From assembly GCA_964647745.1 (NCBI GenBank), contig CAZYJG010000013.1:1-26590 (forward strand): a stretch of 26,590 bases of DNA, in the 5' to 3' direction. Of this stretch, positions 14,635 through 21,685 are shown one piece after another. Position 1 is the stretch's first letter, and each line of letters starts with the position of its first letter. The notes under the pieces were generated by a model. That model worked only from the letters and a program-made list of their open reading frames with translations. It did no database searches and had not been told where the DNA came from. The stretch comes from Thiopontia sp964647745. Its GTDB lineage: Bacteria; Pseudomonadota; Gammaproteobacteria; GCF-002020875. A program made the translations under genes and the position numbers.

Positions 14635-15555
14635 ATGTCTGCGATTCAATCCAGTGAGCTGGCCACTGCGGTCCAGGAGGTAAAACGGGAGATCCGCAAG
14701 GGGCGCTGGTTCAAGAATACACTCTATATCCTCGCAATCAGCTATCTGATTCTGCTGATCCTGGTCTCTGCCGGTGTGGTTGACCAGATTGATCCCGCCA
14801 AGCGCATCGCATCCATCAAGCTGCAGGGCGAGATCAGCAGCGAGACCATCAACAGTGCAGCACTTCTTGCCCCCGCCATCCGCAAGGCGGCAGAGGATGA
14901 GCGGGTCCAGCACATTGTGCTTCAGCTCAACTCCCCCGGAGGGACACCCTCCCAGGCAGAGCGTCTCTGGCAGGTGATTCGTACTGTACGAGAGGAGAAC
15001 CCGGAGAAGAAGATCTATGTCACCATCGATGAACTCTGCACCTCGGCCTGCTACTACATCGCCACAGCTGCCGATGAGATCCATGCAACCCGGGTCTCAC
15101 TGATCGGCTCCATTGGGGTGCGGATGGGTGGATTCGGGTTTGTTGGCGCCATGGAGAAGCATGGGGTCGAACAGCGCGAGCTGACTGCTGGTGAACACAA
15201 GGCGCTGCTGGACCCCTTCTCCCCTCGTGATGAGGAGTCAGAGGCATTCCTCAGAGAGCATGTCCTGGCCACCACACACCAGATCTTTATTGAGCGGGTC
15301 AAGGAGGGGCGTGGAGAGGTACTCTCCAGCTCGGAAGAGCTCTTTACAGGGCTGGTCTGGGTCGGCAAGGAGGCCAGGGAGATTGGTCTGATTGATGGCC
15401 ACCGCTCCACCCATGAGATTGCAGAGGCGCTGGGGATCGACAAGGTGGTGGACTATACACCCAAGGTGGACCTCTTCGAGCAGTATGCCAGCCAGTTTGC
15501 CACCAGTCTCGCCAGTGCGCTGCGGGGGAGCACCCACTCAAGGCTGGAGATGTAA
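14635..15555 (+). CDS. Membrane-anchored S49-family serine peptidase (SppA/SohB-like)
   Basis: A 306-residue single-pass protein: cytoplasmic N-terminal segment with coiled-coil potential (1-27), one transmembrane segment (about 29-49), then an S49 domain on the periplasmic side. NSPGG (99-103) forms the oxyanion region. S137 in CTSACYYIA (135-143) corresponds to the nucleophile, and K189 in TAGEHKALLDPF (184-195) to the general base, so the Ser-Lys dyad is intact. The GG after the serine in most members is AC here. S49 enzymes cut signal peptides or membrane protein fragments; the small single-domain size fits SohB or archaeal-type SppA and not the 67-kDa SppA. SD GGAGAATAGAG. Its stop lies three bases from the stop of convergent ubiX. 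Confidence 0.88.
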   Translation: MSAIQSSELATAVQEVKREIRKGRWFKNTLYILAISYLILLILVSAGVVDQIDPAKRIASIKLQGEISSETINSAALLAPAIRKAAEDERVQHIVLQLNSPGGTPSQAERLWQVIRTVREENPEKKIYVTIDELCTSACYYIATAADEIHATRVSLIGSIGVRMGGFGFVGAMEKHGVEQRELTAGEHKALLDPFSPRDEESEAFLREHVLATTHQIFIERVKEGRGEVLSSSEELFTGLVWVGKEAREIGLIDGHRSTHEIAEALGIDKVVDYTPKVDLFEQYASQFATSLASALRGSTHSRLEM

Positions 15556-15558
15556 CAG

Positions 15559-16176
15559 CTACCCCTCTCCCCAGCGCGGCATCAGATCCTGCTCAACACC
15601 CAGTTGATCCAGGATTCTGGCGACCACAAAATCGACCAGATCCGCAATACTCTGCGGCCGGTTATAGAACCCCGGGTTGGGTGGGAGGATTGTCGCCCCG
15701 ATGCGGGAGAGCTTCAGCATGTTCTCCAGATGGATTGCCGAGTAGGGGGTCTCCCTTGGAACCAGAATCAGCTTCCGGCTCTCCTTGATCATCACATCGG
15801 CAGCCCGCTCCAGCAGTTGATCACTGCTACCGTGTGCAATGGCTGAGAGTGTCCCCATGGAGCAGGGACAGACCACCATCGCATAGGGGGCATTGCTGCC
15901 ACTGGCAACCGGTGCAGTCCACTCCCCTTTTCCAAACAGGGTCAGCTGCCCCTCTCCGGCACCAAACCGCTCTGCAAGCAGTTTGCAGCTCTCCTCATCT
16001 GAGGATGGAAGGGAGAGTCCCACCTCCATCTCCATGACGATCCGTGCCGCATCGGAGAGCATCATCCATACCCTTCTATCTGCTGCGATCAGCTGCTCCA
16101 GCAGTCGCAGCCCATAGGCCGCGCCTGATGCGCCGGTTACGGCCAGGGTGACGGTATTCTCTCTATCCCAGCTCAT
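15559..16176 (-). CDS. ubiX: Flavin prenyltransferase UbiX
   Basis: A 205-residue UbiX/Pad1-type enzyme that prenylates FMN to make the cofactor of UbiD decarboxylase in ubiquinone synthesis. Motifs: VTGASGAAYGLRLLE (13-27) for FMN phosphate, VCPCSMGTLSAIAHG (102-116), KESRKLILVPRETP (131-144) and PPNPGFYNRP (165-174) for the prenyl phosphate. The start ATG overlaps the stop of the upstream mpl gene by four bases (ATGA), so the two are one transcript and translation is probably coupled. No ubiD is in the window. Length is normal for the family. Confidence 0.94.
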   Translation of the reverse strand: MSWDRENTVTLAVTGASGAAYGLRLLEQLIAADRRVWMMLSDAARIVMEMEVGLSLPSSDEESCKLLAERFGAGEGQLTLFGKGEWTAPVASGSNAPYAMVVCPCSMGTLSAIAHGSSDQLLERAADVMIKESRKLILVPRETPYSAIHLENMLKLSRIGATILPPNPGFYNRPQSIADLVDFVVARILDQLGVEQDLMPRWGEG

Positions 16177-17522
16177 GCCTGATCCAGACTCTGCAGCAGT
16201 TTGTCATGGATTCCCCCAAACCCCCCGTTGCTCATCACCAGCATATGATCTCCGGTGTTGCTCCACTGCGTGGCGGCATCCACAATCTGATCCACCGTCT
16301 CAAAGATGGAGACCGGCACACCGCTCTCCTCCATCACCTGTTCCAGATTCCAATCCAGCTCACCATCCTGCAGCAGCATCACCCGGTCCGCCTGACTGAA
16401 GGATTGTGCCAACCTCTCCCGGTGCACCCCCATCCGCATGGTGTTGGAGCGCGGCTCCATAATGGCGAGAATTCGTCCCTCCTCCACCTTTCCCCGCAGC
16501 CCCCCAAGGGTCAGCTCGATCGCTGTTGGGTGGTGGGCAAAATCATCATAGACTGTCACCCCATTCACCTCTCCCCGAACCTCCATACGACGACGAACAC
16601 TCCTGAAACCGGAGAGGGCATCAATGGCATGGTGAACCGGAACCCCGGCATGGCGTGCTGCCGCAATCGCAGCCAGTGCATTGCAACGATTGTGGTAACC
16701 GGTCAACGCCCACGCCACCTCCCTCTGTGGTGCCCCATCGATGGAGACAAGAAAACGACTCCAGGCCGCATCATCCCGAATCGCATCCCACTGCCCATTA
16801 ATGGTCTCTGTTGGGGTCCAGCACCCCATCCTAACCACCTCATCCACTGCAGGCTCTCTGGCGGGGTGGATAATCAACCCATTACCCGGAACAGTACGAA
16901 TCAGATGGTGGAACTGTCGCTGGATTGCCTGCAGATCCTCAAAGATATCGGCATGGTCAAATTCAAGGTTGTTGATGACCAGGGTGCGGGGGTGGTAGTG
17001 GACAAACTTGGAGCGCTTGTCGAAAAAGGCGGTGTCATACTCATCGGCCTCCACCACAAAGAATGGGGTCTCTCCAAGACGTGCCGAGACCCCAAAGTTC
17101 TGCGGAACCCCGCCAATCAGGAAACCGGGAGCCAGGCCTGCATACTCCAGAATCCAGGCCAGCATGCTGGCTGTCGTGGTCTTGCCATGGGTGCCGGAGA
17201 CCGCCAGCACCCAACGCCCCTGAAGCACATGTTCAGCGAGCCACTGAGGGCCTGAGGTGTAGGGGATCCCCTGCTCCAGAACATACTCGACCGCCGGATT
17301 GCCCCGGCTCATTGCATTGCCCACCACAACCATATCGGGCTGCGGATCCAGGTGACCTGGATCATACCCCTCCTGCAACAGAATCCCCGCCTCCTCCAGT
17401 TGGGTACTCATCGGGGGATAGACATTGGCATCCGAGCCAGAGACCGTATGGCCAGCCGCGCGTGCCAGCAGGGCAATCCCCCCCATGAAGGTTCCACAGA
17501 TACCGAGAATATGGATATGCAT
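16173..17522 (-). CDS. mpl: UDP-N-acetylmuramate:L-alanyl-gamma-D-glutamyl-meso-diaminopimelate ligase Mpl
   Basis: A 449-residue Mur-ligase family enzyme of peptidoglycan recycling: it attaches reclaimed tripeptide to UDP-MurNAc in the cytoplasm. Visible are the N-terminal Rossmann motif HILGICGTFMGGIA (4-17), the ATP P-loop SGTHGKTTTASM (109-120), a central-domain VEADEYDTAFFDKRSKF segment and DDFAHHPTAI in the C-terminal domain. The DEYDTAFFD and GICGTFMGG wording distinguishes Mpl from MurC. The start is the ATG at 17522, which begins the conserved MHIHILG; nine more codons upstream are open but lack similarity. It is divergent from znuA with 126 bases between the starts, and the Zur box lies there. 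Confidence 0.94.
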   Translation of the reverse strand: MHIHILGICGTFMGGIALLARAAGHTVSGSDANVYPPMSTQLEEAGILLQEGYDPGHLDPQPDMVVVGNAMSRGNPAVEYVLEQGIPYTSGPQWLAEHVLQGRWVLAVSGTHGKTTTASMLAWILEYAGLAPGFLIGGVPQNFGVSARLGETPFFVVEADEYDTAFFDKRSKFVHYHPRTLVINNLEFDHADIFEDLQAIQRQFHHLIRTVPGNGLIIHPAREPAVDEVVRMGCWTPTETINGQWDAIRDDAAWSRFLVSIDGAPQREVAWALTGYHNRCNALAAIAAARHAGVPVHHAIDALSGFRSVRRRMEVRGEVNGVTVYDDFAHHPTAIELTLGGLRGKVEEGRILAIMEPRSNTMRMGVHRERLAQSFSQADRVMLLQDGELDWNLEQVMEESGVPVSIFETVDQIVDAATQWSNTGDHMLVMSNGGFGGIHDKLLQSLDQA

Positions 17523-17594
17523 CCAGCAATGATACCCGTATCTTCTCAATAAATCCGTGCAGGGTGATCATCAGAAAATCCCCCACCCGACCAT

Positions 17595-17618
17595 GAAATG
17601 TTATAACATAACAATTTC
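17595..17618. promoter_or_regulatory. Zur operator upstream of znuA
   Basis: The site reads GAAATGTTATA followed by AC and ATAACAATTTC. It is a near-perfect inverted repeat with the core TGTTATAACA (17599-17608) and agrees closely with the gammaproteobacterial Zur consensus GAAATGTTATA-N-TATAACATTTC, apart from an extra base in the right arm. It lies 31 bases before the znuA ATG and 72 bases from the divergent mpl start. With zur as last gene of the same operon, zinc-dependent repression with autoregulation is predicted. Confidence 0.85.
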
Positions 17619-17648
17619 TCCCCATACTTACCGCACCCGGCTACTGTT

Positions 17649-18518
17649 ATGATCCACGCCCTCCTGCTTATTGGAGTACTACTCCCCTCCCTGCTCCATG
17701 CAGCACCACTCCAGATCACCGTCAGCCTGCTGCCACTGCAGACCATGGTCGAACGGATTGGTGGAGACAATGTATCCGCCCGATCAATGGTTAAGCCCGG
17801 GAGTGATCCACACCACTACTCTCCCACCCCTCAACAAATTGCCCAACTGAGCCACTCCCACCTCTATTTCCAGATGGGAATCCCCTTTGAGGAGATCTGG
17901 ATGGAGCGGATCCGCTCGACCAACCCAGGGATGATCGTTGTCGATCTCCAGCATGAAGAGGCTCATGAAGAGGCCCATGAACCAGAACATGAATCAGACG
18001 ATCATGATCTCGTAGAGCAAGAGCACCACGAAAGTGATCCACACCCCTGGACCAGCCCGGTGATGGCCATGGAGATGGCAGAGATCATCACCGCCTCCCT
18101 GGTTGCACTGGATCCCGACCACCAACAGGATTACCAGCAGAACCACGCCCTCTTCCGACAACAGTTGGTCGATCTGGACCAGGCGATCCGCCAGCAGCTG
18201 CAGCCACTCAAGCAGCGAAAATTCATGGTCTTCCATCCTGCCTGGGGAGACTTTGCGCAAACGTATGGGCTGATCCAGGTCTCTATTGAGGAGGATGGGC
18301 ATGAGCCGGGAGCCCAGGGACTGGCCACCCTGATCCGTCAGGCGAGAGAGGAGAAGATTCGATCCATTCTGATTCAACCGCAGATGAGCCGACGTGCCGC
18401 GGAGCAGATTGCAGCAGCGATCGATGGGACGATCATTGTCATGGACCCTCTCTCAGCAGACTATCCGGAGAATCTGCGCAGGCTCTCGGCACACATTGCA
18501 GAAAACGCTGTTCAATGA
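17649..18518 (+). CDS. znuA: Zinc ABC transporter, periplasmic binding protein ZnuA
   Basis: A 289-residue cluster 9 solute-binding protein. A short signal peptide (1-18, ending LLHA) precedes the mature protein. Zinc ligands are expected at H55/H56 in DPHHYSPTP (53-61), H132 in DPHPWTSP (130-137) and H196 in VFHPAWGDFA (194-203), with the terminal acidic region DPLSADYPENL (266-276). The His/Glu/Asp-rich charged loop (about 102-132) is typical of zinc-specific and not manganese-specific members. ATG 17649 gives the correct signal peptide, though its SD is weak. The gene is preceded by a Zur box and its stop overlaps the znuC ATG by four bases. At low zinc the operon should be derepressed. 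Confidence 0.95.
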   Translation: MIHALLLIGVLLPSLLHAAPLQITVSLLPLQTMVERIGGDNVSARSMVKPGSDPHHYSPTPQQIAQLSHSHLYFQMGIPFEEIWMERIRSTNPGMIVVDLQHEEAHEEAHEPEHESDDHDLVEQEHHESDPHPWTSPVMAMEMAEIITASLVALDPDHQQDYQQNHALFRQQLVDLDQAIRQQLQPLKQRKFMVFHPAWGDFAQTYGLIQVSIEEDGHEPGAQGLATLIRQAREEKIRSILIQPQMSRRAAEQIAAAIDGTIIVMDPLSADYPENLRRLSAHIAENAVQ

Positions 18519-19291
18519 CAACCCCTCCCCTCATCGAGCTACAAGAGGTCTCTTTCTCCTATGGAACCAGTGCCACCCCCAATGGCAGCAGACCGGTCAT
18601 GGCGCTCGAACGGGTCAATCTTGAGGTCATACAGGGGGAGTTTCTGGGTATTGTTGGACCCAATGCAGGAGGGAAAAGCACCCTGCTGCACCTTATCCTG
18701 GGGCTGCTCTCTCCACAGACTGGAACCATCCAGATACTTGGGAAAAAACCACAAAAGGTACGTTCCAGGATCGGCTATGTCCCACAGTATCCCAGCTTCT
18801 CCAGGGAGTTCCCGATTACCGTCGAGCAGTTGGTACTGCAGGGAAGAATGGGTGATCACTCCAACTGGCTCCACGCTCTTCTCCCCGGAGGATATCGCAA
18901 GGAGGATCACCAGGCCGTACAACAGGCACTGATCGAGGTGGAGGCCGAAAACCTGATCCATCGCCAGATTGGCAGCCTCTCGGGAGGGCAGTTGCAAAGA
19001 ATTCTGCTGGCCCGGGCACTGGTCTCCAACCCCTCCATTCTGATCCTGGATGAGCCAACCGCCAATATTGACCAGCGTCTTGAGGGGGATATCTTTGACC
19101 TGTTGAAGCACCTCAATCAACGGATGACCATCCTGGTGGTCTCCCACGACATCGCCTTTATCTCCAGTTATGTGACCCGGGTTGCCTGCATCAACCGCAC
19201 CCTGGTCTGCCACCATACCGATGCGATCGATGGCCAGGTGATCCAGGATCTCTATGGAGAGGAGGTGCGCATGGTGGCGCACCACCACTAG
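18515..19291 (+). CDS. znuC: Zinc ABC transporter, ATP-binding protein ZnuC
   Basis: A 258-residue ABC ATPase that powers zinc import through ZnuB. Walker A GPNAGGKST (48-56), Q-loop at YVPQYPSF (88-95), signature LSGGQLQR (155-162), Walker B LILDEP (176-181) and switch His in VSHD (209-212) are all present. PNAGGKST is typical of the metal-type family. The C terminus is His-containing (VAHHH) and the late segment has CHHTD (232-236), both suited to metal sensing or binding. The start overlaps the znuA stop (ATGA). ZnuB begins 12 bases after its stop. Confidence 0.95.
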   Translation: MTTPPLIELQEVSFSYGTSATPNGSRPVMALERVNLEVIQGEFLGIVGPNAGGKSTLLHLILGLLSPQTGTIQILGKKPQKVRSRIGYVPQYPSFSREFPITVEQLVLQGRMGDHSNWLHALLPGGYRKEDHQAVQQALIEVEAENLIHRQIGSLSGGQLQRILLARALVSNPSILILDEPTANIDQRLEGDIFDLLKHLNQRMTILVVSHDIAFISSYVTRVACINRTLVCHHTDAIDGQVIQDLYGEEVRMVAHHH

Positions 19292-19303
19292 AGGGACTGT
19301 GTA

Positions 19304-20167
19304 ATGAACGAATTTCTGACTGCCCTTGGTGAATACAGCTTTCTCCAGTCTGCCCTGATTGCCGGCCTGCTGGCCAGTGTCGGATGTGGGGTGGTCGGGA
19401 CCTATGTAGTGGTGAAACGGATCGCCTTTATTGCAGGAGGCATTGCCCACTCGGTCCTTGGTGGCATGGGTGCCGCACTCTATTTTGGCAAGGATCCGCT
19501 AAGTGGCGCCCTGCTCGCTGCCATTCTCTCTGCACTGCTGATTGGCTGGGTCCGTCTGCAGTGGCGTGCCCAGGAGGATACCCTGATCGGCGCCCTGTGG
19601 GCGATTGGAATGGCCATCGGTGTAATCTTTATCTCCAAGTCACCCGGCTACCAGACCGATCTGATGAGCTTTCTCTTTGGCAATATCCTGCTGGTCGCAG
19701 AGTCGAGCCTCTGGTTTATGGCGGCACTGGATGGTGCCCTACTGCTGATTGTGGCCGCCTACCATCGGCAGTTTCTTGCGGTGGTATTCGATGAGGAGTT
19801 TGCCCGGATCCGTGGGATCCCGGTCACCTTCTTCTATCTGCTGCTTCTGGTGCTGGTTGCAGTCACGGTTGTACTCCTGATTCAGGTTGTGGGGCTCATT
19901 CTGGTATTGGCTCTGCTGACACTGCCAGCAGCAATCGCGGGGCACTATGTTCACTCCCTGGGACGGATGATGCTGCTCGCTACCCTGATCGGCAGCCTTC
20001 TCAGCATCACAGGACTTGCCCTCTCCTATCAGCCAGACATCCCCGCAGGTCCCACCATCATTCTGCTGGCTGGAACCATCTATGTCATCTCTGCATTGAC
20101 CAGGCAACTCCTCTCCAGACACCGGGCACATCGCGCCATTGAGGAGGATCACCATGAACCATCCTGA
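19304..20167 (+). CDS. znuB: Zinc ABC transporter, membrane permease ZnuB
   Basis: A 287-residue ABC-3 family permease with about eight hydrophobic segments. Family features are KRIAFIAGGIAHSVLGG (39-55), the region that contacts the ATPase and lines the path, and the conserved late segment LLTLPAAIAG (204-213). The C-terminal cytoplasmic tail is rich in His and Arg (RHRAHRAIEEDHHE, 272-285) and could touch zinc. SD GAGGG just before the ATG. Its last 14 bases overlap the start of zur, whose SD GAGGAGG lies inside it, so transporter and regulator are translationally linked. Confidence 0.95.
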   Translation: MNEFLTALGEYSFLQSALIAGLLASVGCGVVGTYVVVKRIAFIAGGIAHSVLGGMGAALYFGKDPLSGALLAAILSALLIGWVRLQWRAQEDTLIGALWAIGMAIGVIFISKSPGYQTDLMSFLFGNILLVAESSLWFMAALDGALLLIVAAYHRQFLAVVFDEEFARIRGIPVTFFYLLLLVLVAVTVVLLIQVVGLILVLALLTLPAAIAGHYVHSLGRMMLLATLIGSLLSITGLALSYQPDIPAGPTIILLAGTIYVISALTRQLLSRHRAHRAIEEDHHEPS

Positions 20168-20603
20168 CCATCACCACTTCCTCAGGGAGGCAGAAAAGAT
20201 CTGCCGACAACGCAGGGTACGGCTCACCTCCCACCGTCGCACAGTTCTGGAGCTTCTCTATGCCTCCAGCAGGCCACTCACTGCCTACGAGATCCTGGAA
20301 CAGATGGGAAAAACCACCGAGAACCCTGCGCCTCCCACAGTCTATCGCGCACTCGACTTTCTGCAGAGGGAGGGGCTGGTCCACAAGATCGAGAGCCTCC
20401 ATGCCTTCATCGGCTGTACTCACCCAGAGCAACCCCATGCCAGCCAGTTCCTGATCTGTGACGACTGCGGCGAAGTCAACGAGATTGAGAACTGTGCAAT
20501 CCAGGATAGCCTGGATAGCATCGAGGAGAGAACAGGATTCAGGAGCAGGCACCCCGTTGTAGAGCTCCTTGGAACCTGTGCAGCGTGCTCCGAAGAGGAG
20601 TAA
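20154..20603 (+). CDS. zur: Zinc uptake regulator Zur (Fur family)
   Basis: A 149-residue Fur-family repressor. The winged helix includes RLTSHRRTVLELL (23-35) and the recognition helix region PPTVYRALDFLQ (60-71). The structural zinc site has two CxxC pairs, C102-C105 (ICDDCGEV) and C142-C145 (TCAACSEEE). Sensor residues fall among H83, C88, H90 and H95. The N terminus is His-rich (HPDHHHF). ATG 20154 is chosen over the in-frame TTG at 20139 because GAGGAGG sits six bases before the ATG. Placement as fourth gene of znuACB and the Zur box in front of znuA identify it as Zur and not Fur or PerR, and give a negative feedback loop. Confidence 0.93.
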   Translation: MNHPDHHHFLREAEKICRQRRVRLTSHRRTVLELLYASSRPLTAYEILEQMGKTTENPAPPTVYRALDFLQREGLVHKIESLHAFIGCTHPEQPHASQFLICDDCGEVNEIENCAIQDSLDSIEERTGFRSRHPVVELLGTCAACSEEE

Positions 20604-20628
20604 TCGACAAATATCAAGTCTGGAAAAT

Positions 20629-20644
20629 TACGTATTAATACGTA
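20629..20644. promoter_or_regulatory. Perfect 16-bp palindrome downstream of zur, possible operator
   Basis: TACGTATTAATACGTA is a perfect palindrome, 25 bases after the zur stop and about 60 bases before the small membrane-protein gene at 20706. The lack of a loop and of a T run argues against a terminator; an operator of a dimeric regulator for the small gene is more likely. It does not match the Zur site. Confidence 0.4.
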
Positions 20645-20666
20645 TGGCTGAAGCCCTGCTCCCACG

Positions 20667-20690
20667 GTAGATTAAGCTCACACTATCTAC
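20667..20690. promoter_or_regulatory. Spaced inverted repeat just before the small membrane-protein gene
   Basis: GTAGAT (20667-20672) and ATCTAC (20685-20690) are separated by 12 bases and end six bases before the GGAGG SD of the 56-residue gene. This could be a short leader hairpin or a regulator half-site pair. No convincing -35/-10 was seen here. Confidence 0.25.
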
Positions 20691-20705
20691 GGAACGGAGG
20701 CCAAA

Positions 20706-20876
20706 ATGGTAGAAAAAGTGGGAAGCATGGGGTTGCTGGAGATGGCAATCTGTACGGTCTGTGGTACAGCAGTGGGATTGACTGCCGTTGCAGCAATCCT
20801 GTTTGCTGCGATCAGTCTATTCAGCGGCACAACCGTTACCTCAGTTGCTGAGATCCTGTTTGGAATAGGGACATAA
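20706..20876 (+). CDS. Unrecognised small membrane protein (56 residues)
   Basis: A short ORF with a strong SD (GGAGG five bases before the ATG) and an intrinsic terminator 50 bases after its stop, so it looks like a real single-gene unit. The protein begins with a short charged/amphipathic part (1-13) with two Glu and one Lys, then a long hydrophobic stretch (about 14-41) with CTVCG (C16, C19) at its start, and ends in a Ser/Thr-containing tail with a second hydrophobic patch (about 47-55). One transmembrane segment is likely, a second possible. The Cys pair could bind metal or form a disulfide. It lies 102 bases after zur behind its own palindromes. No family was recognised. Confidence 0.65.
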   Translation: MVEKVGSMGLLEMAICTVCGTAVGLTAVAAILFAAISLFSGTTVTSVAEILFGIGT

Positions 20877-20925
20877 ACCAACAGCGACTATCGGGTTCTC
20901 CTGTCTTATCTTCGATGGTCACTGC

Positions 20926-20960
20926 GGCCTGTACACTGCTATAGCGTGTACAGGCCTTTT
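20926..20960. terminator. Strong intrinsic terminator between the small gene and ychJ
   Basis: An 11-bp perfect stem, GGCCTGTACAC and GTGTACAGGCC, encloses a nested GCTATAGC mini-hairpin and is followed on the + strand by TTTTCTTT. It ends the 56-residue gene. It lies 12 bases beyond the ychJ stop on the other strand and can stop that transcript too (an A run is not seen before the stem, so the minus direction is weaker). Confidence 0.9.
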
Positions 20961-20972
20961 CTTTGTACAAAA

Positions 20973-21616
20973 CTACCGACCACAACACTTCTTGTACTTC
21001 TTGCCCGACCCACAGGGGCAAGGCTCATTTCGACCCACTTTTTTGCTGTCACGTCGCACTGTATCCGGCTTGGGCATCGCCCCATCCACATACATCCATT
21101 TACCGTTCACCTTCTCAAACTGGCTGATCTCATGTGCCTTGTGGGTTCCACTCCTGTCACNNNNNNNNNNNNNNNNNNNNNNNNNNNNNNNNNNNNNNNN
21201 NNNNNNNNNNNNNNNNNNNNNNNNNNNNNNNNNNNNNNNNNNNNNNNNNNNNNNNNNNNNTTCACCTTCTCAAACTGGCTGATCTCATGTGCCTTGTGGG
21301 TTCCACTCCTGTCACGATAGCTGGCCCTGAATTCAACCACACCCTTCTCATCATCAACGCCCCCCTCTGCCGTTGCGACAACCTCAAGACCCAACCACTC
21401 GGAATCATGTGACCACCTTCTGGCGGCATCAAGATCGTGGTCCGCACGATGGGCCGGATGGAGCGTATTGTGGATATAGTCCACCTCCCCCACCACATAG
21501 GCACTGTATCTGGAGCGCATCAACTGCTCGGCAGTCTCCGGAAAACGCTCCCCCTTCAGGTACGGTTCGCAGCAGCTCTCATAGGATTGGCCGGAACCAC
21601 AAGGACACTCACTCAT
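20973..21616 (-). CDS. ychJ: SEC-C motif protein of the YchJ/UPF0225 family (interrupted by assembly gap)
   Basis: The N terminus carries a SEC-C zinc motif (CPCGSGQSYESCC; C4, C6, C15, C16) and the C terminus a second one (CPCGSGKKYKKCC just before the stop at 20973-20975). Between them lies the YchJ core (AEQLMRSRYSAYV, then VVEFRASYRD and HKAHEISQFEKV). The 100-N run and a duplicated 55-base stretch break the frame in the sequence as given. Collapsing the 55-base duplication and the Ns removes 155 bases and leaves exactly 163 codons in one frame, a 162-residue protein with both motifs. ATG 21616 is preferred to GTG 21628 because GGAG lies seven bases before it. It follows metH on the same strand, 69 bases after the metH stop. 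Function is not established; SEC-C motifs bind zinc and often contact ribosomes or SecB. Confidence 0.85.
21106..21315. repeat. 55-base exact direct repeat flanking a 100-N assembly gap
   Basis: Bases 21106-21160 and 21261-21315 are identical (both run from TTCACCTTCTC to CCTGTCAC) and touch the N run on either side. The N run is exactly 100 bases (21161-21260), a usual placeholder for unknown length. The repeat is inside ychJ, and the gene becomes intact if one copy and the Ns are removed. It is therefore an unmerged contig overlap and not a biological repeat. Confidence 0.93.
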
Positions 21617-21685
21617 TCTCTTCTCCACTTCTCTTGCTCAAGGGGGAGGTACTCTCCATCTTCGGAGATCCCATCCTGCTCCCAA

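Noticed and set aside
16206..17255. 349-codon open frame on the + strand opposite mpl
   Set aside because: It is a mirror of the Mpl coding frame; no domain or good start signal was seen.
21107..21628. ychJ called as a frameshifted pseudogene
   Set aside because: The frame break is fully explained by the duplicated 55 bases and the placeholder Ns.
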